This document shows, piece by piece, positions 7,193 through 15,113 of a stretch of 64,000 bases of DNA; position 1 is the stretch's first letter; each line of letters starts with the position of its first letter. The notes under the pieces are model-generated. The model saw only the letters and a list, made by a program, of their open reading frames with translations. It did not search any database and was not told the DNA's origin. The stretch lies in assembly GCA_934096815.1 (NCBI GenBank), contig CAKOMY010000002.1:1-64000 (forward strand), in the 5' to 3' direction. The position numbers and the translations under genes were made by a program. This DNA is from an uncultured Bacilli bacterium. Lineage in GTDB: Bacteria > Bacillota_I > Bacilli_A > RF39 > UBA660.

Positions 7193-8962
7193 ATGATAAA
7201 TATTAAAGAAAATGAAAATTTAAGTGTAATGAATCATTCATGTGCTCATTTACTTGCCCAAGCAGTTAAACATTTATATCCAAATGCAAAGTTTTGGGTT
7301 GGACCTGTTGTAGAAAGTGGATTTTACTATGATATTGATTTAGGAGATGTAACATTAACAAATGAAGATTTACCAGTTATTGAAAAAGAAATGAAAAAAA
7401 TAGCCAAAGATGGTAAAAGAATTGTTAGAGAAGAAATTACTAAACAAGAAGCATTAGAAAAATTTAAAGATGATCCATATAAAATAGATTTAATCACTCG
7501 TATGGACGAAGATAATACTGTAATAAGTATGTATACACAAGGAGATTTTACTGACCTTTGCCGTGGACCACATGTTGAAACTGTTAAATTACTTAAACAT
7601 TTTAAATTACTTAAGGTAAGTGGAGCATATTGGAAAGGTGATTCTAAAAACAAAATGCTTCAAAGAATTTATGGAGTATGTTTTCCAACAGAAGAAGAAC
7701 TTGATAGTTACGTGCAAGAACTTAAAGATGCTGAAGAAAGAGATCATCGTAAAATAGGTAAAGATTTAGATTTATTTATGTCTGATGATTTAGTTGGTAG
7801 AGGACTTCCAATGTTCTTACCTAATGGATATATTATTTGGCAAGAACTTGAAAATTACATTAAAGAAAAAGAAAGAAAATTAGGATATTTACATGTACTA
7901 ACTCCATGTGTTGGTAATGTAGAACTATATAAGACAAGTGGTCACTGGGATCATTACAAAGAAAATATGTTTCCAGCTATGGAACTTGATGGTGAAGCAT
8001 TCGTATTAAGACCAATGAATTGTCCTCATCATATGATGATTTATTCTAACAAATTACATTCTTATAAAGATTTACCTATTCGTATTGGTGAAATTGCTCA
8101 TGACTTTAGATATGAGGCAAGTGGAGCAGTTAAAGGTATTGAAAGAGGAAGACATTTTTGTCAAAATGATGCCCATCTTTTCGTAACACCTGACCAAATT
8201 AAATCTGAATTTAAGAGTGTTGTTGATTTAATATTTGATGTTTATAAAGACTTTGATATTAAAGATTATCGTTGTGTATTATCTTTAAGAGATCCTGAAG
8301 ATAAAGAAAAGTATCATCCAGATGATGAAATGTGGAATAAGGCTGAAAATGAACTTAGAGAAGTTTTAAATGAGTTAGGTATTAAATATACCGAAGAAAT
8401 TGGTGAAGCCGCTTTTTACGGACCTAAGTTAGATGTTAATGTTAAACCAGCAGTTGGAGCAGAATATACATTATCAACTTGTCAATTAGACTTTTGTTTA
8501 CCAGCTAAATTTAATTTAAAATATATTGATGAAAATGGAGAAAGAAAAACCCCTGTCGTATTACATCGTGCTATATTAGGCTCACTTGATCGTTTCATGG
8601 CTTATATTTTAGAAGAAACTAAAGGAGCACTTCCTGTTTGGCTTGCTCCAGTACAAGTTAATATTATTCCAGTTAACAATGAATATCATTTAGAATATGC
8701 TAAAGAGATAGAAAAAATGCTTGAAAATGCAAATGTCCGTGTAAAGCTAGATGATCGTAATGAGAAATTAACATATAAAATGAGAGAGAGTCAAACTAAA
8801 AAGGTACCATATACTATAATTATTGGTGATAAAGAAAGAGATGCTAATACTGTAACAGTTAGACTTCATGGTACAACTGAAAATATTACTTTAGATAAAG
8901 ATGAATTCTTAAGTAAAATAAAAGAAGTTATTCAAAATAAAAATATTAAATATGATTTATAA
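7193..8962 (+). CDS. thrS: Threonyl-tRNA synthetase without TGS domain
   Basis: This 589-residue class II synthetase charges tRNA-Thr. The editing domain shows HSCAH near residue 15 and CRGPH near residue 122, the expected HxxxH and CxxxH metal-binding pairs. The catalytic core has MNCPHH, FRYEASGAVKGIERGRHF (motif 2), NDAH and HRAILGS; the Zn ligands Cys, His, His are all present. The C-terminal ~100 residues are the anticodon-binding domain. It begins almost directly with the editing domain and therefore lacks the N-terminal TGS domain found in most bacterial enzymes. ATG 7193 is chosen over TTG 7169 because GAAGGAAG lies just before it and TTG falls within the terminator T-run. Confidence 0.95.
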   Translation: MINIKENENLSVMNHSCAHLLAQAVKHLYPNAKFWVGPVVESGFYYDIDLGDVTLTNEDLPVIEKEMKKIAKDGKRIVREEITKQEALEKFKDDPYKIDLITRMDEDNTVISMYTQGDFTDLCRGPHVETVKLLKHFKLLKVSGAYWKGDSKNKMLQRIYGVCFPTEEELDSYVQELKDAEERDHRKIGKDLDLFMSDDLVGRGLPMFLPNGYIIWQELENYIKEKERKLGYLHVLTPCVGNVELYKTSGHWDHYKENMFPAMELDGEAFVLRPMNCPHHMMIYSNKLHSYKDLPIRIGEIAHDFRYEASGAVKGIERGRHFCQNDAHLFVTPDQIKSEFKSVVDLIFDVYKDFDIKDYRCVLSLRDPEDKEKYHPDDEMWNKAENELREVLNELGIKYTEEIGEAAFYGPKLDVNVKPAVGAEYTLSTCQLDFCLPAKFNLKYIDENGERKTPVVLHRAILGSLDRFMAYILEETKGALPVWLAPVQVNIIPVNNEYHLEYAKEIEKMLENANVRVKLDDRNEKLTYKMRESQTKKVPYTIIIGDKERDANTVTVRLHGTTENITLDKDEFLSKIKEVIQNKNIKYDL

Positions 8963-9007
8963 TGATTAAAATAAAAGAATATACCCCATAATATAGTTGG
9001 TGATGAT

Positions 9008-9661
9008 ATGGAATTATTAACTACTGTATTAAGAACTTTATTCTTTTATTTTTTTGTTACTTTTTCTTACCGTATTATGGGAAAAAGAGAAGTGGGACAA
9101 CTGGGAATTGTTGATTTAATTGTATCTATTTTAATAGCAGAATTAGTTGCAATTAGTATTGAAAATATTGATAAATCTATAATGCTTACTATTGCTCCAA
9201 TAAGTTTATTGGTTGTTATTGAGGTGGTACTTGCTTACCTTTCAACTAAATCGAGAATGTTTAGACAAGTCTTTACTTCTAGACCTTCTGTTATTATTAA
9301 TCATGGTCAATTAAATTATAAAGAAATGGTTAAGCAAAGATATAGTTTAGATGATTTATTACTTAGTTTAAGACAAGCATCTATTAAATCGATTGAAGAT
9401 GTTGAATATGCTTTTTTGGAAAATAATGGAAAATTAAGTGTTTTTAAATATAATTTATTTAAGACTGATTCGGATTATCCTGCTCCAATAATTGTTGATG
9501 GTAAAATTCAAGATAATACTTTAAAAAATATTCGAAAAAATAAGATATGGATAAAATTATATTTAAGAAAACAAAATCTAAATCAAGAAGATATTTTTTA
9601 TGCATTTTATAAAAAAGGTAAGATTTATACTATATTAAAGTCCAATGTAAATGAATTGTAA
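9008..9661 (+). CDS. YetF/DUF421-like membrane protein
   Basis: A 217-residue protein with three N-terminal hydrophobic spans (about residues 5-20, 33-52, 58-78) and a soluble C-terminal domain. Family blocks visible are MGKREVGQLG, DLIVSILIAELVAI, RPSVIINHGQLN and the LDDLLLSLRQASIKSIEDVEYAFLE pattern typical of DUF421/YetF proteins. The function of the family is uncertain; the soluble part is thought to oligomerise at the cytoplasmic face. It follows thrS by 45 bases with GTTGGTGAT as its ribosome site and may be read through from it. Confidence 0.85.
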   Translation: MELLTTVLRTLFFYFFVTFSYRIMGKREVGQLGIVDLIVSILIAELVAISIENIDKSIMLTIAPISLLVVIEVVLAYLSTKSRMFRQVFTSRPSVIINHGQLNYKEMVKQRYSLDDLLLSLRQASIKSIEDVEYAFLENNGKLSVFKYNLFKTDSDYPAPIIVDGKIQDNTLKNIRKNKIWIKLYLRKQNLNQEDIFYAFYKKGKIYTILKSNVNEL

Positions 9662-9734
9662 ATTTTCATATTAATTTACATTTTATAAACATAATAATAC
9701 GTAAAGTGTTATATAATGATTTTAGGTGGTAAGA

Positions 9735-10427
9735 ATGAAAGATTTTTTAGTAAATTTAATTAAATTAATATTAAGTGTGTTAGTAATAATGTTTACTGAA
9801 GAATATTTTTATAAATTATTAGATTTACTTAAGTTAAGTATTAATAGTAAAGCGATAGTTTCTTTAATTGTTTATATATTAATATTTATTATTATATATA
9901 TTATTTATAAAGGAGAAGTTAATGCGGCTTTTGCAAAGTATAAAAATAAGTTAACTACAAATATTTTTTATAGTGTTATTTCATTTATGGTTTTATTTAT
10001 TGCAATGATGATTATAGATTATTTAGTTGCTGCTCTTGCTAAGGGATTTAATATAACATATGAAGGATTAAGTTTTGTAAATATATTTGATTATAAGTTT
10101 AGTTTTGAATTAATTGCGATTATTATTAAAGATATAATTATTGTGCCTTTTATTAAAGTTGTTATTTTTGTATTAGGGGTTAATAATATGTGTTCTAAGA
10201 AGACTGGAATGTTCTTTAGTGGATTATTGTATTCCTTATTTGCAATTTATACTATGTGTCATTTTAATGCTTCAATAAGTTATGTGTTAATTAATATGAT
10301 TCCTTATTATTTATTATTTAATATGTTAAGTTTTATATATAAAAAGAATAATAATATAGCATATAGTATAGTATCTTATGGTTTATATGAGTTATTTACT
10401 AGTGTATTAATAAGAAGATTCTTGTGA
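9735..10427 (+). CDS. CPBP-like membrane protein lacking catalytic residues
   Basis: A 230-residue protein with six to seven hydrophobic spans. Its second half aligns by eye with the CPBP protease encoded just downstream: VPFIKVVIFVLGVNN here matches APFVEEGIFRLGIRK there. So the EExxxR motif is replaced (EE to KV, R to V), and the downstream His positions are also absent. I infer a catalytically inactive paralogue that may bind the active protease or its substrate. ATG 9735 is preferred over GTG 9726 because AGGTGG lies 5 bases before it. It is 7 bases from the next gene. Confidence 0.65.
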   Translation: MKDFLVNLIKLILSVLVIMFTEEYFYKLLDLLKLSINSKAIVSLIVYILIFIIIYIIYKGEVNAAFAKYKNKLTTNIFYSVISFMVLFIAMMIIDYLVAALAKGFNITYEGLSFVNIFDYKFSFELIAIIIKDIIIVPFIKVVIFVLGVNNMCSKKTGMFFSGLLYSLFAIYTMCHFNASISYVLINMIPYYLLFNMLSFIYKKNNNIAYSIVSYGLYELFTSVLIRRFL

Positions 10428-10434
10428 GGTTACT

Positions 10435-11136
10435 ATGAAAGATAATGTTAAAAATATATTTAAATTAATAATAAGTTTTGTATTGTTTTTTAATTTAAGT
10501 TTAGTAATAGCCTGTATATTTAAATTAGTAGGTATAAATTATAGTGATTTTAATTATATTGATTATGCTTGTTTAAATACTTTTATAGAGTTAATTATGT
10601 TTGTAGTAGTACTACTATTTTATAAAAAATATTTAAAAAAGGATTTAGTGTTATTTAAGTTAAATAAAAAAGACTATATAAAGAAAATTATTTCTTACTT
10701 TCTAATATTTTTGGTTGTAAAGTATGGAGTAGCATTATTTTCAAGTTTACTTTTAGTTATGTTAGGATCTGATCTTGTTACAAGTGAAAATCAAGAGAGT
10801 GTGGTAACCTTAGCTAAAACATTGCCTTTTATGATGATGATATCTACTAGTTTACTTGCTCCTTTTGTTGAAGAAGGAATATTTAGATTAGGAATTAGAA
10901 AAGTAATTAATAATAAATATTTATTTATCCTAGTAAGTGGTTTAATATTTGGATTTATGCATATATTTCCAACTGAATTACCATTATATGTAGCTTTAAT
11001 AGAATCACTTAATTATGTTACTATGGGACTACTACTTGCATATATTTATAATGAGACAGATAATATATATGTTGTAGTTATAATTCATGCTTTAAATAAT
11101 TTACTTAGTATGTTAATGATACTTGCTACTATGTAA
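10435..11136 (+). CDS. CPBP-family intramembrane glutamic protease (CAAX/Abi type)
   Basis: A 233-residue polytopic protein with all three CPBP motifs: EEGIFR near residues 143-148, FGFMH near 176-180 and HALNN near 221-225. These Glu, Arg and His residues form the active site of Rce1-like and bacteriocin-immunity (Abi) proteases within the membrane. Bacterial members act in prenyl-protein-like cleavage, bacteriocin self-immunity or membrane stress; the substrate here is unknown. It is co-oriented and nearly contiguous with its inactive paralogue, with GAGGTTACT as the ribosome site. Confidence 0.85.
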   Translation: MKDNVKNIFKLIISFVLFFNLSLVIACIFKLVGINYSDFNYIDYACLNTFIELIMFVVVLLFYKKYLKKDLVLFKLNKKDYIKKIISYFLIFLVVKYGVALFSSLLLVMLGSDLVTSENQESVVTLAKTLPFMMMISTSLLAPFVEEGIFRLGIRKVINNKYLFILVSGLIFGFMHIFPTELPLYVALIESLNYVTMGLLLAYIYNETDNIYVVVIIHALNNLLSMLMILATM

Positions 11137-11174
11137 AAAAATATATATAATAATAAGAAAAAATGGAGTTAATT

Positions 11175-11663
11175 ATGAAAGAAACATTAAAAGATTTATT
11201 TGGGTTTATGTATTCACTTAGTATGGGAGATTATTTCTTCTTTATAGGTACATTTTTATTAATCGTTTTATTTATTTATATTATTTATTTACTTAAGACT
11301 GAACCTGATGAATTACCTAAGAAAAAAGAAGATAAATTTGATATTAGTAAAGTTACTAAGAATTTAGAAGAAAATTATAAACCTGCAACACCTAATATTA
11401 AATTAACAAGTTATGAAGAAGAACAAGAAAATAATGCCATTATAAGTTATGATGAACTTGTTAAAACTAGAGAAATGAATGTTGTAACGTATGATGATAA
11501 TTTTTCTAATACTGAACCGGATTTAGATATTAAAAAAATTGATTTAGAGGGTACTGGTAAAATAAAGATTATTGATCCTAAGATTGAAGTTAAATTAATT
11601 GAATATGAAAAAGAAGAAGAGTTTTTAAAAGTATTAAAAGATTTACAAAGCAAACTAAGTTAG
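11175..11663 (+). CDS. Single-span membrane protein with acidic tail, unknown function
   Basis: A 162-residue protein with one hydrophobic span near residues 15-38 (FFIGTFLLIVLFIYIIY) followed by a positively and then negatively charged cytoplasmic region. ATG 11175 is chosen over 11163 because TGGAG lies 6 bases before it. The tail contains repeated short acidic blocks and ends in a predicted helix (EEFLKVLKDLQSKLS). No family is recognised. It follows the CPBP pair and ends in a clear terminator. Confidence 0.6.
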   Translation: MKETLKDLFGFMYSLSMGDYFFFIGTFLLIVLFIYIIYLLKTEPDELPKKKEDKFDISKVTKNLEENYKPATPNIKLTSYEEEQENNAIISYDELVKTREMNVVTYDDNFSNTEPDLDIKKIDLEGTGKIKIIDPKIEVKLIEYEKEEEFLKVLKDLQSKLS

Positions 11664-11674
11664 GTTGCTTTTTT
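11648..11674 (+). terminator. Terminator at end of the CPBP/membrane protein group
   Basis: AAGCAA (11648-11653) pairs with TTGCTT (11665-11670), followed by T-rich sequence; the left arm is in the last codons of the gene. Confidence 0.7.
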
Positions 11675-11716
11675 AATTACTAGTTTGGATATAAAAAAAT
11701 ATAGCTGATTGGTTAG

Positions 11717-11742
11717 AGAAGATAGTTAAAATATCTTCTTTT
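11717..11742 (+). terminator. Second hairpin before the 11866 gene
   Basis: AGAAGAT (11717-11723) and ATCTTCT (11733-11739) form a 7-bp stem, with TTTT following. It may be a backup terminator. Confidence 0.45.
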
Positions 11743-11865
11743 AATTTGTAGCAAAAATATGTTTGCTATTTTAAAAAGTTTATGATAGAGTATATCTTAC
11801 CAAAAGAAATAAAAGATATTGTGAAATAGAATGACAAAGAATATAATTATAGAAGGTGAATGGTA

Positions 11866-12918
11866 ATGCAAAAAGAAGATTTGCAAAAAATTTATAATCA
11901 AGATAAAAACATAGAAAATAATTTAGCAAATAGGATTAATAATTATGAAAGAAAATTAAATAAATTAAAACTATCAAGTTGTAGTTATCGTGTTAAAACA
12001 AATTTATTTGTTACTTTATTAATTTTATTGGGATTATCCAATAGTAGTTTAATCTTCTTAATTGCAGAAAATACTGTACTTAGTGAGGTTATTCTAACTA
12101 CATTATTTGGAATTATTTATGGAGTTTCTGATTTTACATATAAAATTATTGTAGGTAAAAAATATGGAGTTAATTTATTTAAGCCAACATCTGAAAAAGA
12201 AAGTATTAAGAAAGAAATTGAATATAATGTTAAGTTAGAACAAATCAAAAATGAAGATATTATGGTAAAAAATTCTTTAAGTTATTTAAGCAAACAGATT
12301 AAAGCGTGTTATAATGGATTACCTTTATTTAGTAAGAATTATTATGTATGTAAAAATGAATTAGAAATTAAATTAAATAATTTGAATGAAATTATTCAAG
12401 AAAAAAAATTTAGATTAAATGAAACTATAGAAAGATCAACAGTTAGTAAAGTTTCTACAAATTATTCCTTAATAAATATGTTTTTTCATACATTTTTTAA
12501 TATTGGCATTGGTGCAGTTATAATTGTTAGTTTACCTGTTTTATTAAACTTAACTATTTCAAGTTTATTTCAAATTATTTTAGGCTTTATATTATTTACT
12601 AGATATGCAGTTAGCAAAAGTATTACTTTTAAAAAAGCTAGAGAAGTATTTAATAAATATGGAATTAATTTAATGTCTTTAAAACAATTTGGAAAATTTG
12701 AAGATAATGAGAAAAAAATTAAAGAAGAAAGCGAAGAATTAAGTAAATATAGAATTGAACAAATAGAGGTTAAAACAGTGTGTTGTTCCATAGAGTGCAT
12801 GAATAATAATAGAATTGATGATAATTTAATACCAAAATCTATAGATATAATTCTATTAGGAAAAGAACCAACTATGGATAAAGGAAAATTATTAATAAAA
12901 AATAGAAAGAAAATGTGA
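11866..12918 (+). CDS. Coiled-coil membrane protein of unknown function
   Basis: A 350-residue protein. After a basic helical N-terminus it has two hydrophobic spans near residues 43-85, a long charged helical region near 95-190, a second hydrophobic pair near 203-245, and another charged helix. ATG 11866 is preferred over 11860 because AGAAGGTG is 7 bases before it. I do not recognise a family. It ends 6 bases before mtaB and may be cotranscribed with it, but nothing links the functions. Confidence 0.6.
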   Translation: MQKEDLQKIYNQDKNIENNLANRINNYERKLNKLKLSSCSYRVKTNLFVTLLILLGLSNSSLIFLIAENTVLSEVILTTLFGIIYGVSDFTYKIIVGKKYGVNLFKPTSEKESIKKEIEYNVKLEQIKNEDIMVKNSLSYLSKQIKACYNGLPLFSKNYYVCKNELEIKLNNLNEIIQEKKFRLNETIERSTVSKVSTNYSLINMFFHTFFNIGIGAVIIVSLPVLLNLTISSLFQIILGFILFTRYAVSKSITFKKAREVFNKYGINLMSLKQFGKFEDNEKKIKEESEELSKYRIEQIEVKTVCCSIECMNNNRIDDNLIPKSIDIILLGKEPTMDKGKLLIKNRKKM

Positions 12919-12924
12919 ATTTAG

Positions 12925-14184
12925 ATGAAAATATATATAGAAACATTGGGTTGTAAAGTTAATACTTATGAATCTGAAGTAATTAAGGAAGAATTTTTAA
13001 GAAATGGATATGAGGAAACAAGTGATGTAACAATTGCTGATGTAATTGTTGTTAATACTTGTTCTGTAACTAATCAAAGTGATGCTAAGAGTAGGAAAGT
13101 TATTCGTGCAGCAAGGAAAGCAAATGAAAAAGCAATTCTTGTAGTTTGTGGTTGTTCTAGTCAGAATCATCAAGAAGAATTAAAAAAGTTAAATGTAGAT
13201 ATATTAATAGGAAATAAAGATAAATCTAAAATATATGATTATGTTAAAAATTATGATAATAAGCAAGTTGTTAAATATTATGATATGATTAAAACTAATT
13301 TTGAAAAGATGAGTCTAAATAATTATAGTGAAAGAACAAGAGCATTTGTTAAGATTCAAGATGGTTGTAATAATTATTGCTCATATTGTATTATTCCTTA
13401 TTTAAGAGGAACAATTAGAAATAAAGAATTAAATGATGCAGTGGAAGAAATTAATACATTAGTTAATAATGGTTTTAAAGAAATAGTTTTAACGGGTATT
13501 CATACTGGAAGTTATCCTGATTTAGTTAAATTAATTAAAGAAATAAGTAAAAATGATAAATTAGAAAGAATAAGAATTAGTAGTATTGAAGCAACTGAAA
13601 TAGATGATGAATTTTTAGAAGAATTAAAAAATAATAAGAAGATTTGTAATCATATGCATATTCCTGTCCAAGCAGCTTGTGATAATACATTAAAAAAGAT
13701 GAATCGAAAATATGATATGAATAAGTTTATTAGTATTATTAATAAAATAAGAGAAGTTAGACCTGATATTAATATTACTACTGATTTAATAGTAGGTTTT
13801 CCAACTGAAAATGAAGAGGATTTTTTAGAAAGCTATAATAATGCTTGTAAGATTAAGTTTGGTAAAATTCATGTATTTCCATATTCTAAGAGAGATGGAA
13901 CTGTTGCTGCTAAGATGAAAAGTGTTTTAAGTGATAGTGAGAAAAAAGAACGTACTCATAAAATGATTGAGTTATCTAATAAATTAGAAAACGAATATTA
14001 TAATAAATTTTTAGGTAAAATTTTAAATGTTTTAGTAGAAGAGGTATTTGATGATCATAGCACGGGACATACTGATAATTATATTAAAGTAATTATTAAT
14101 TCTAAGTTAGAACATAATAAAGATTATAATGTTAAAATTATTAAAGTAGATGGCATTAATGTCTATGGAGAGGTTATTAAATAG
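12925..14184 (+). CDS. mtaB: tRNA t6A37 methylthiotransferase
   Basis: A 419-residue radical-SAM enzyme that adds a methylthio group to threonylcarbamoyladenosine-37 of ANN-decoding tRNAs. The N-terminal UPF0004 domain has ETLGCKVNTYESE, CSVTNQSDAKSRK and VVCGCSSQ, giving the three cysteines of the auxiliary cluster. The radical-SAM motif is CNNYCSYCIIPYLRG near residues 147-161. A C-terminal TRAM-like segment closes the protein. The pattern and length match MtaB rather than MiaB or RimO. Confidence 0.93.
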   Translation: MKIYIETLGCKVNTYESEVIKEEFLRNGYEETSDVTIADVIVVNTCSVTNQSDAKSRKVIRAARKANEKAILVVCGCSSQNHQEELKKLNVDILIGNKDKSKIYDYVKNYDNKQVVKYYDMIKTNFEKMSLNNYSERTRAFVKIQDGCNNYCSYCIIPYLRGTIRNKELNDAVEEINTLVNNGFKEIVLTGIHTGSYPDLVKLIKEISKNDKLERIRISSIEATEIDDEFLEELKNNKKICNHMHIPVQAACDNTLKKMNRKYDMNKFISIINKIREVRPDINITTDLIVGFPTENEEDFLESYNNACKIKFGKIHVFPYSKRDGTVAAKMKSVLSDSEKKERTHKMIELSNKLENEYYNKFLGKILNVLVEEVFDDHSTGHTDNYIKVIINSKLEHNKDYNVKIIKVDGINVYGEVIK

Positions 14185-14185
14185 A

Positions 14186-14214
14186 GTAACAAATATCCTA
14201 TATATTAATATAAT
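14186..14214 (+). promoter_or_regulatory. Promoter placing the transcription start at the ATG of the rhodanese gene
   Basis: GTAACA (14186-14191), 17 bases, TATAAT (14209-14214). The expected start site, about 7 bases on, coincides with ATG 14220, and no ribosome site is visible, so the mRNA may be leaderless. Confidence 0.45.
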
Positions 14215-14219
14215 ATAAT

Positions 14220-14438
14220 ATGATGAGAGTTATTAATATAAAGGATTATAACAATGAAGGAGTATTTATAAATTTAGATATATCATTTAAACCATATGAA
14301 AATTTGCTTAATAATCATTATAAATATTTAAGTAAAGATAAAGAATACTATTTTTATTGTAAGGGTGGAGTTAAATCTAAAAAAGTGGCAAGTATTTTAT
14401 CAGCTTACGGTTATAACACTGTCCTTGTTCTAAACTAA
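14220..14438 (+). CDS. Small rhodanese-like protein
   Basis: A 72-residue protein matching the minimal single rhodanese domain: NIKDYNNEGVFINLDISF at the start and YFYCKGGVKSKKVASILSAYGYN carrying the active-site cysteine loop (CKGGVKS). Such domains transfer sulfane sulfur. It is short compared with usual 100-130 residue domains, so parts of the fold are reduced. The start lacks a visible Shine-Dalgarno sequence. A strong terminator follows directly. Confidence 0.75.
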   Translation: MMRVINIKDYNNEGVFINLDISFKPYENLLNNHYKYLSKDKEYYFYCKGGVKSKKVASILSAYGYNTVLVLN

Positions 14439-14466
14439 AGAACCAGTAAATATTGGTTCTTTTTTG
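14437..14466 (+). terminator. Terminator after rhodanese-like gene
   Basis: AAAGAACCA (14437-14445) pairs with TGGTTCTTT (14454-14462), followed by T. Confidence 0.85.
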
Positions 14467-14481
14467 ATATATAAATAATAA

Positions 14482-14511
14482 TTGACATTGAAATTTAAAT
14501 TAAGGTAAAAT
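14482..14511 (+). promoter_or_regulatory. Promoter for the 14533 gene
   Basis: TTGACA (14482-14487), 18 bases, TAAAAT (14506-14511), with an AAGGAG ribosome site soon after. Confidence 0.7.
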
Positions 14512-14532
14512 TTCGATAAGGAGATATGAAAT

Positions 14533-15051
14533 ATGGAAAATAAGTTTAGAGATAATAACAAGAAAAGTGTAACAATATTTTTTTGTGATATATGTGGCAC
14601 AGTTGATGGTGGCTTTACTTTAGAAGATTGTTATAGATTTGCAGAATTATTAAAAAAACTAAAAGAAAAGAATGGAAGCGATTACTTATTTTTTGGTATG
14701 TCATCGACAGAACATCCAGATGTGGTTGATTATTATGAAAAATGTCTTTCAAGATATTTTAGTGATGATATTTTATTAATGGATAAAATTCATAATGCAG
14801 AGACATTACGTGAAGCAAAAATTTCTTGTGCACTTCTTTATATTCAAAATTTGCAGAAGGATTATGATATAAAAGGTGTTTATTGTGCTGATGATATAGA
14901 AATATTACAAGAATTATTTAAAAATTTATTAAAAGATATATTAGATATAGATTTAAATATTATAGTACCAAAGAGTGGTGAGAATAATTTAGAATTTATT
15001 AATAAAGAAATTGAAGAAAGTTTTATTAAGGAAAGTTCTAAAATTAAATAA
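14533..15051 (+). CDS. HAD-like protein of unknown function
   Basis: A 172-residue protein. The N-terminus FFCDICGTVDGG resembles HAD motif I (DxDGT), but the second acidic residue, the general acid, is Cys. GMSSTEHPD near residue 56 could be motif II, and GVYCADDIEIL near residue 118 resembles motif IV. If it has the HAD fold it probably acts as a phosphate-binding or altered-specificity enzyme rather than a standard phosphatase. It is preceded by AAGGAG and followed by the hydrogenase gene. Confidence 0.55.
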   Translation: MENKFRDNNKKSVTIFFCDICGTVDGGFTLEDCYRFAELLKKLKEKNGSDYLFFGMSSTEHPDVVDYYEKCLSRYFSDDILLMDKIHNAETLREAKISCALLYIQNLQKDYDIKGVYCADDIEILQELFKNLLKDILDIDLNIIVPKSGENNLEFINKEIEESFIKESSKIK

Positions 15052-15113
15052 ATGTAAATTGTTAATTGTATTTTAAATATTATATTGGTAAAATTATTGT
15101 AGGTGAATATGTA

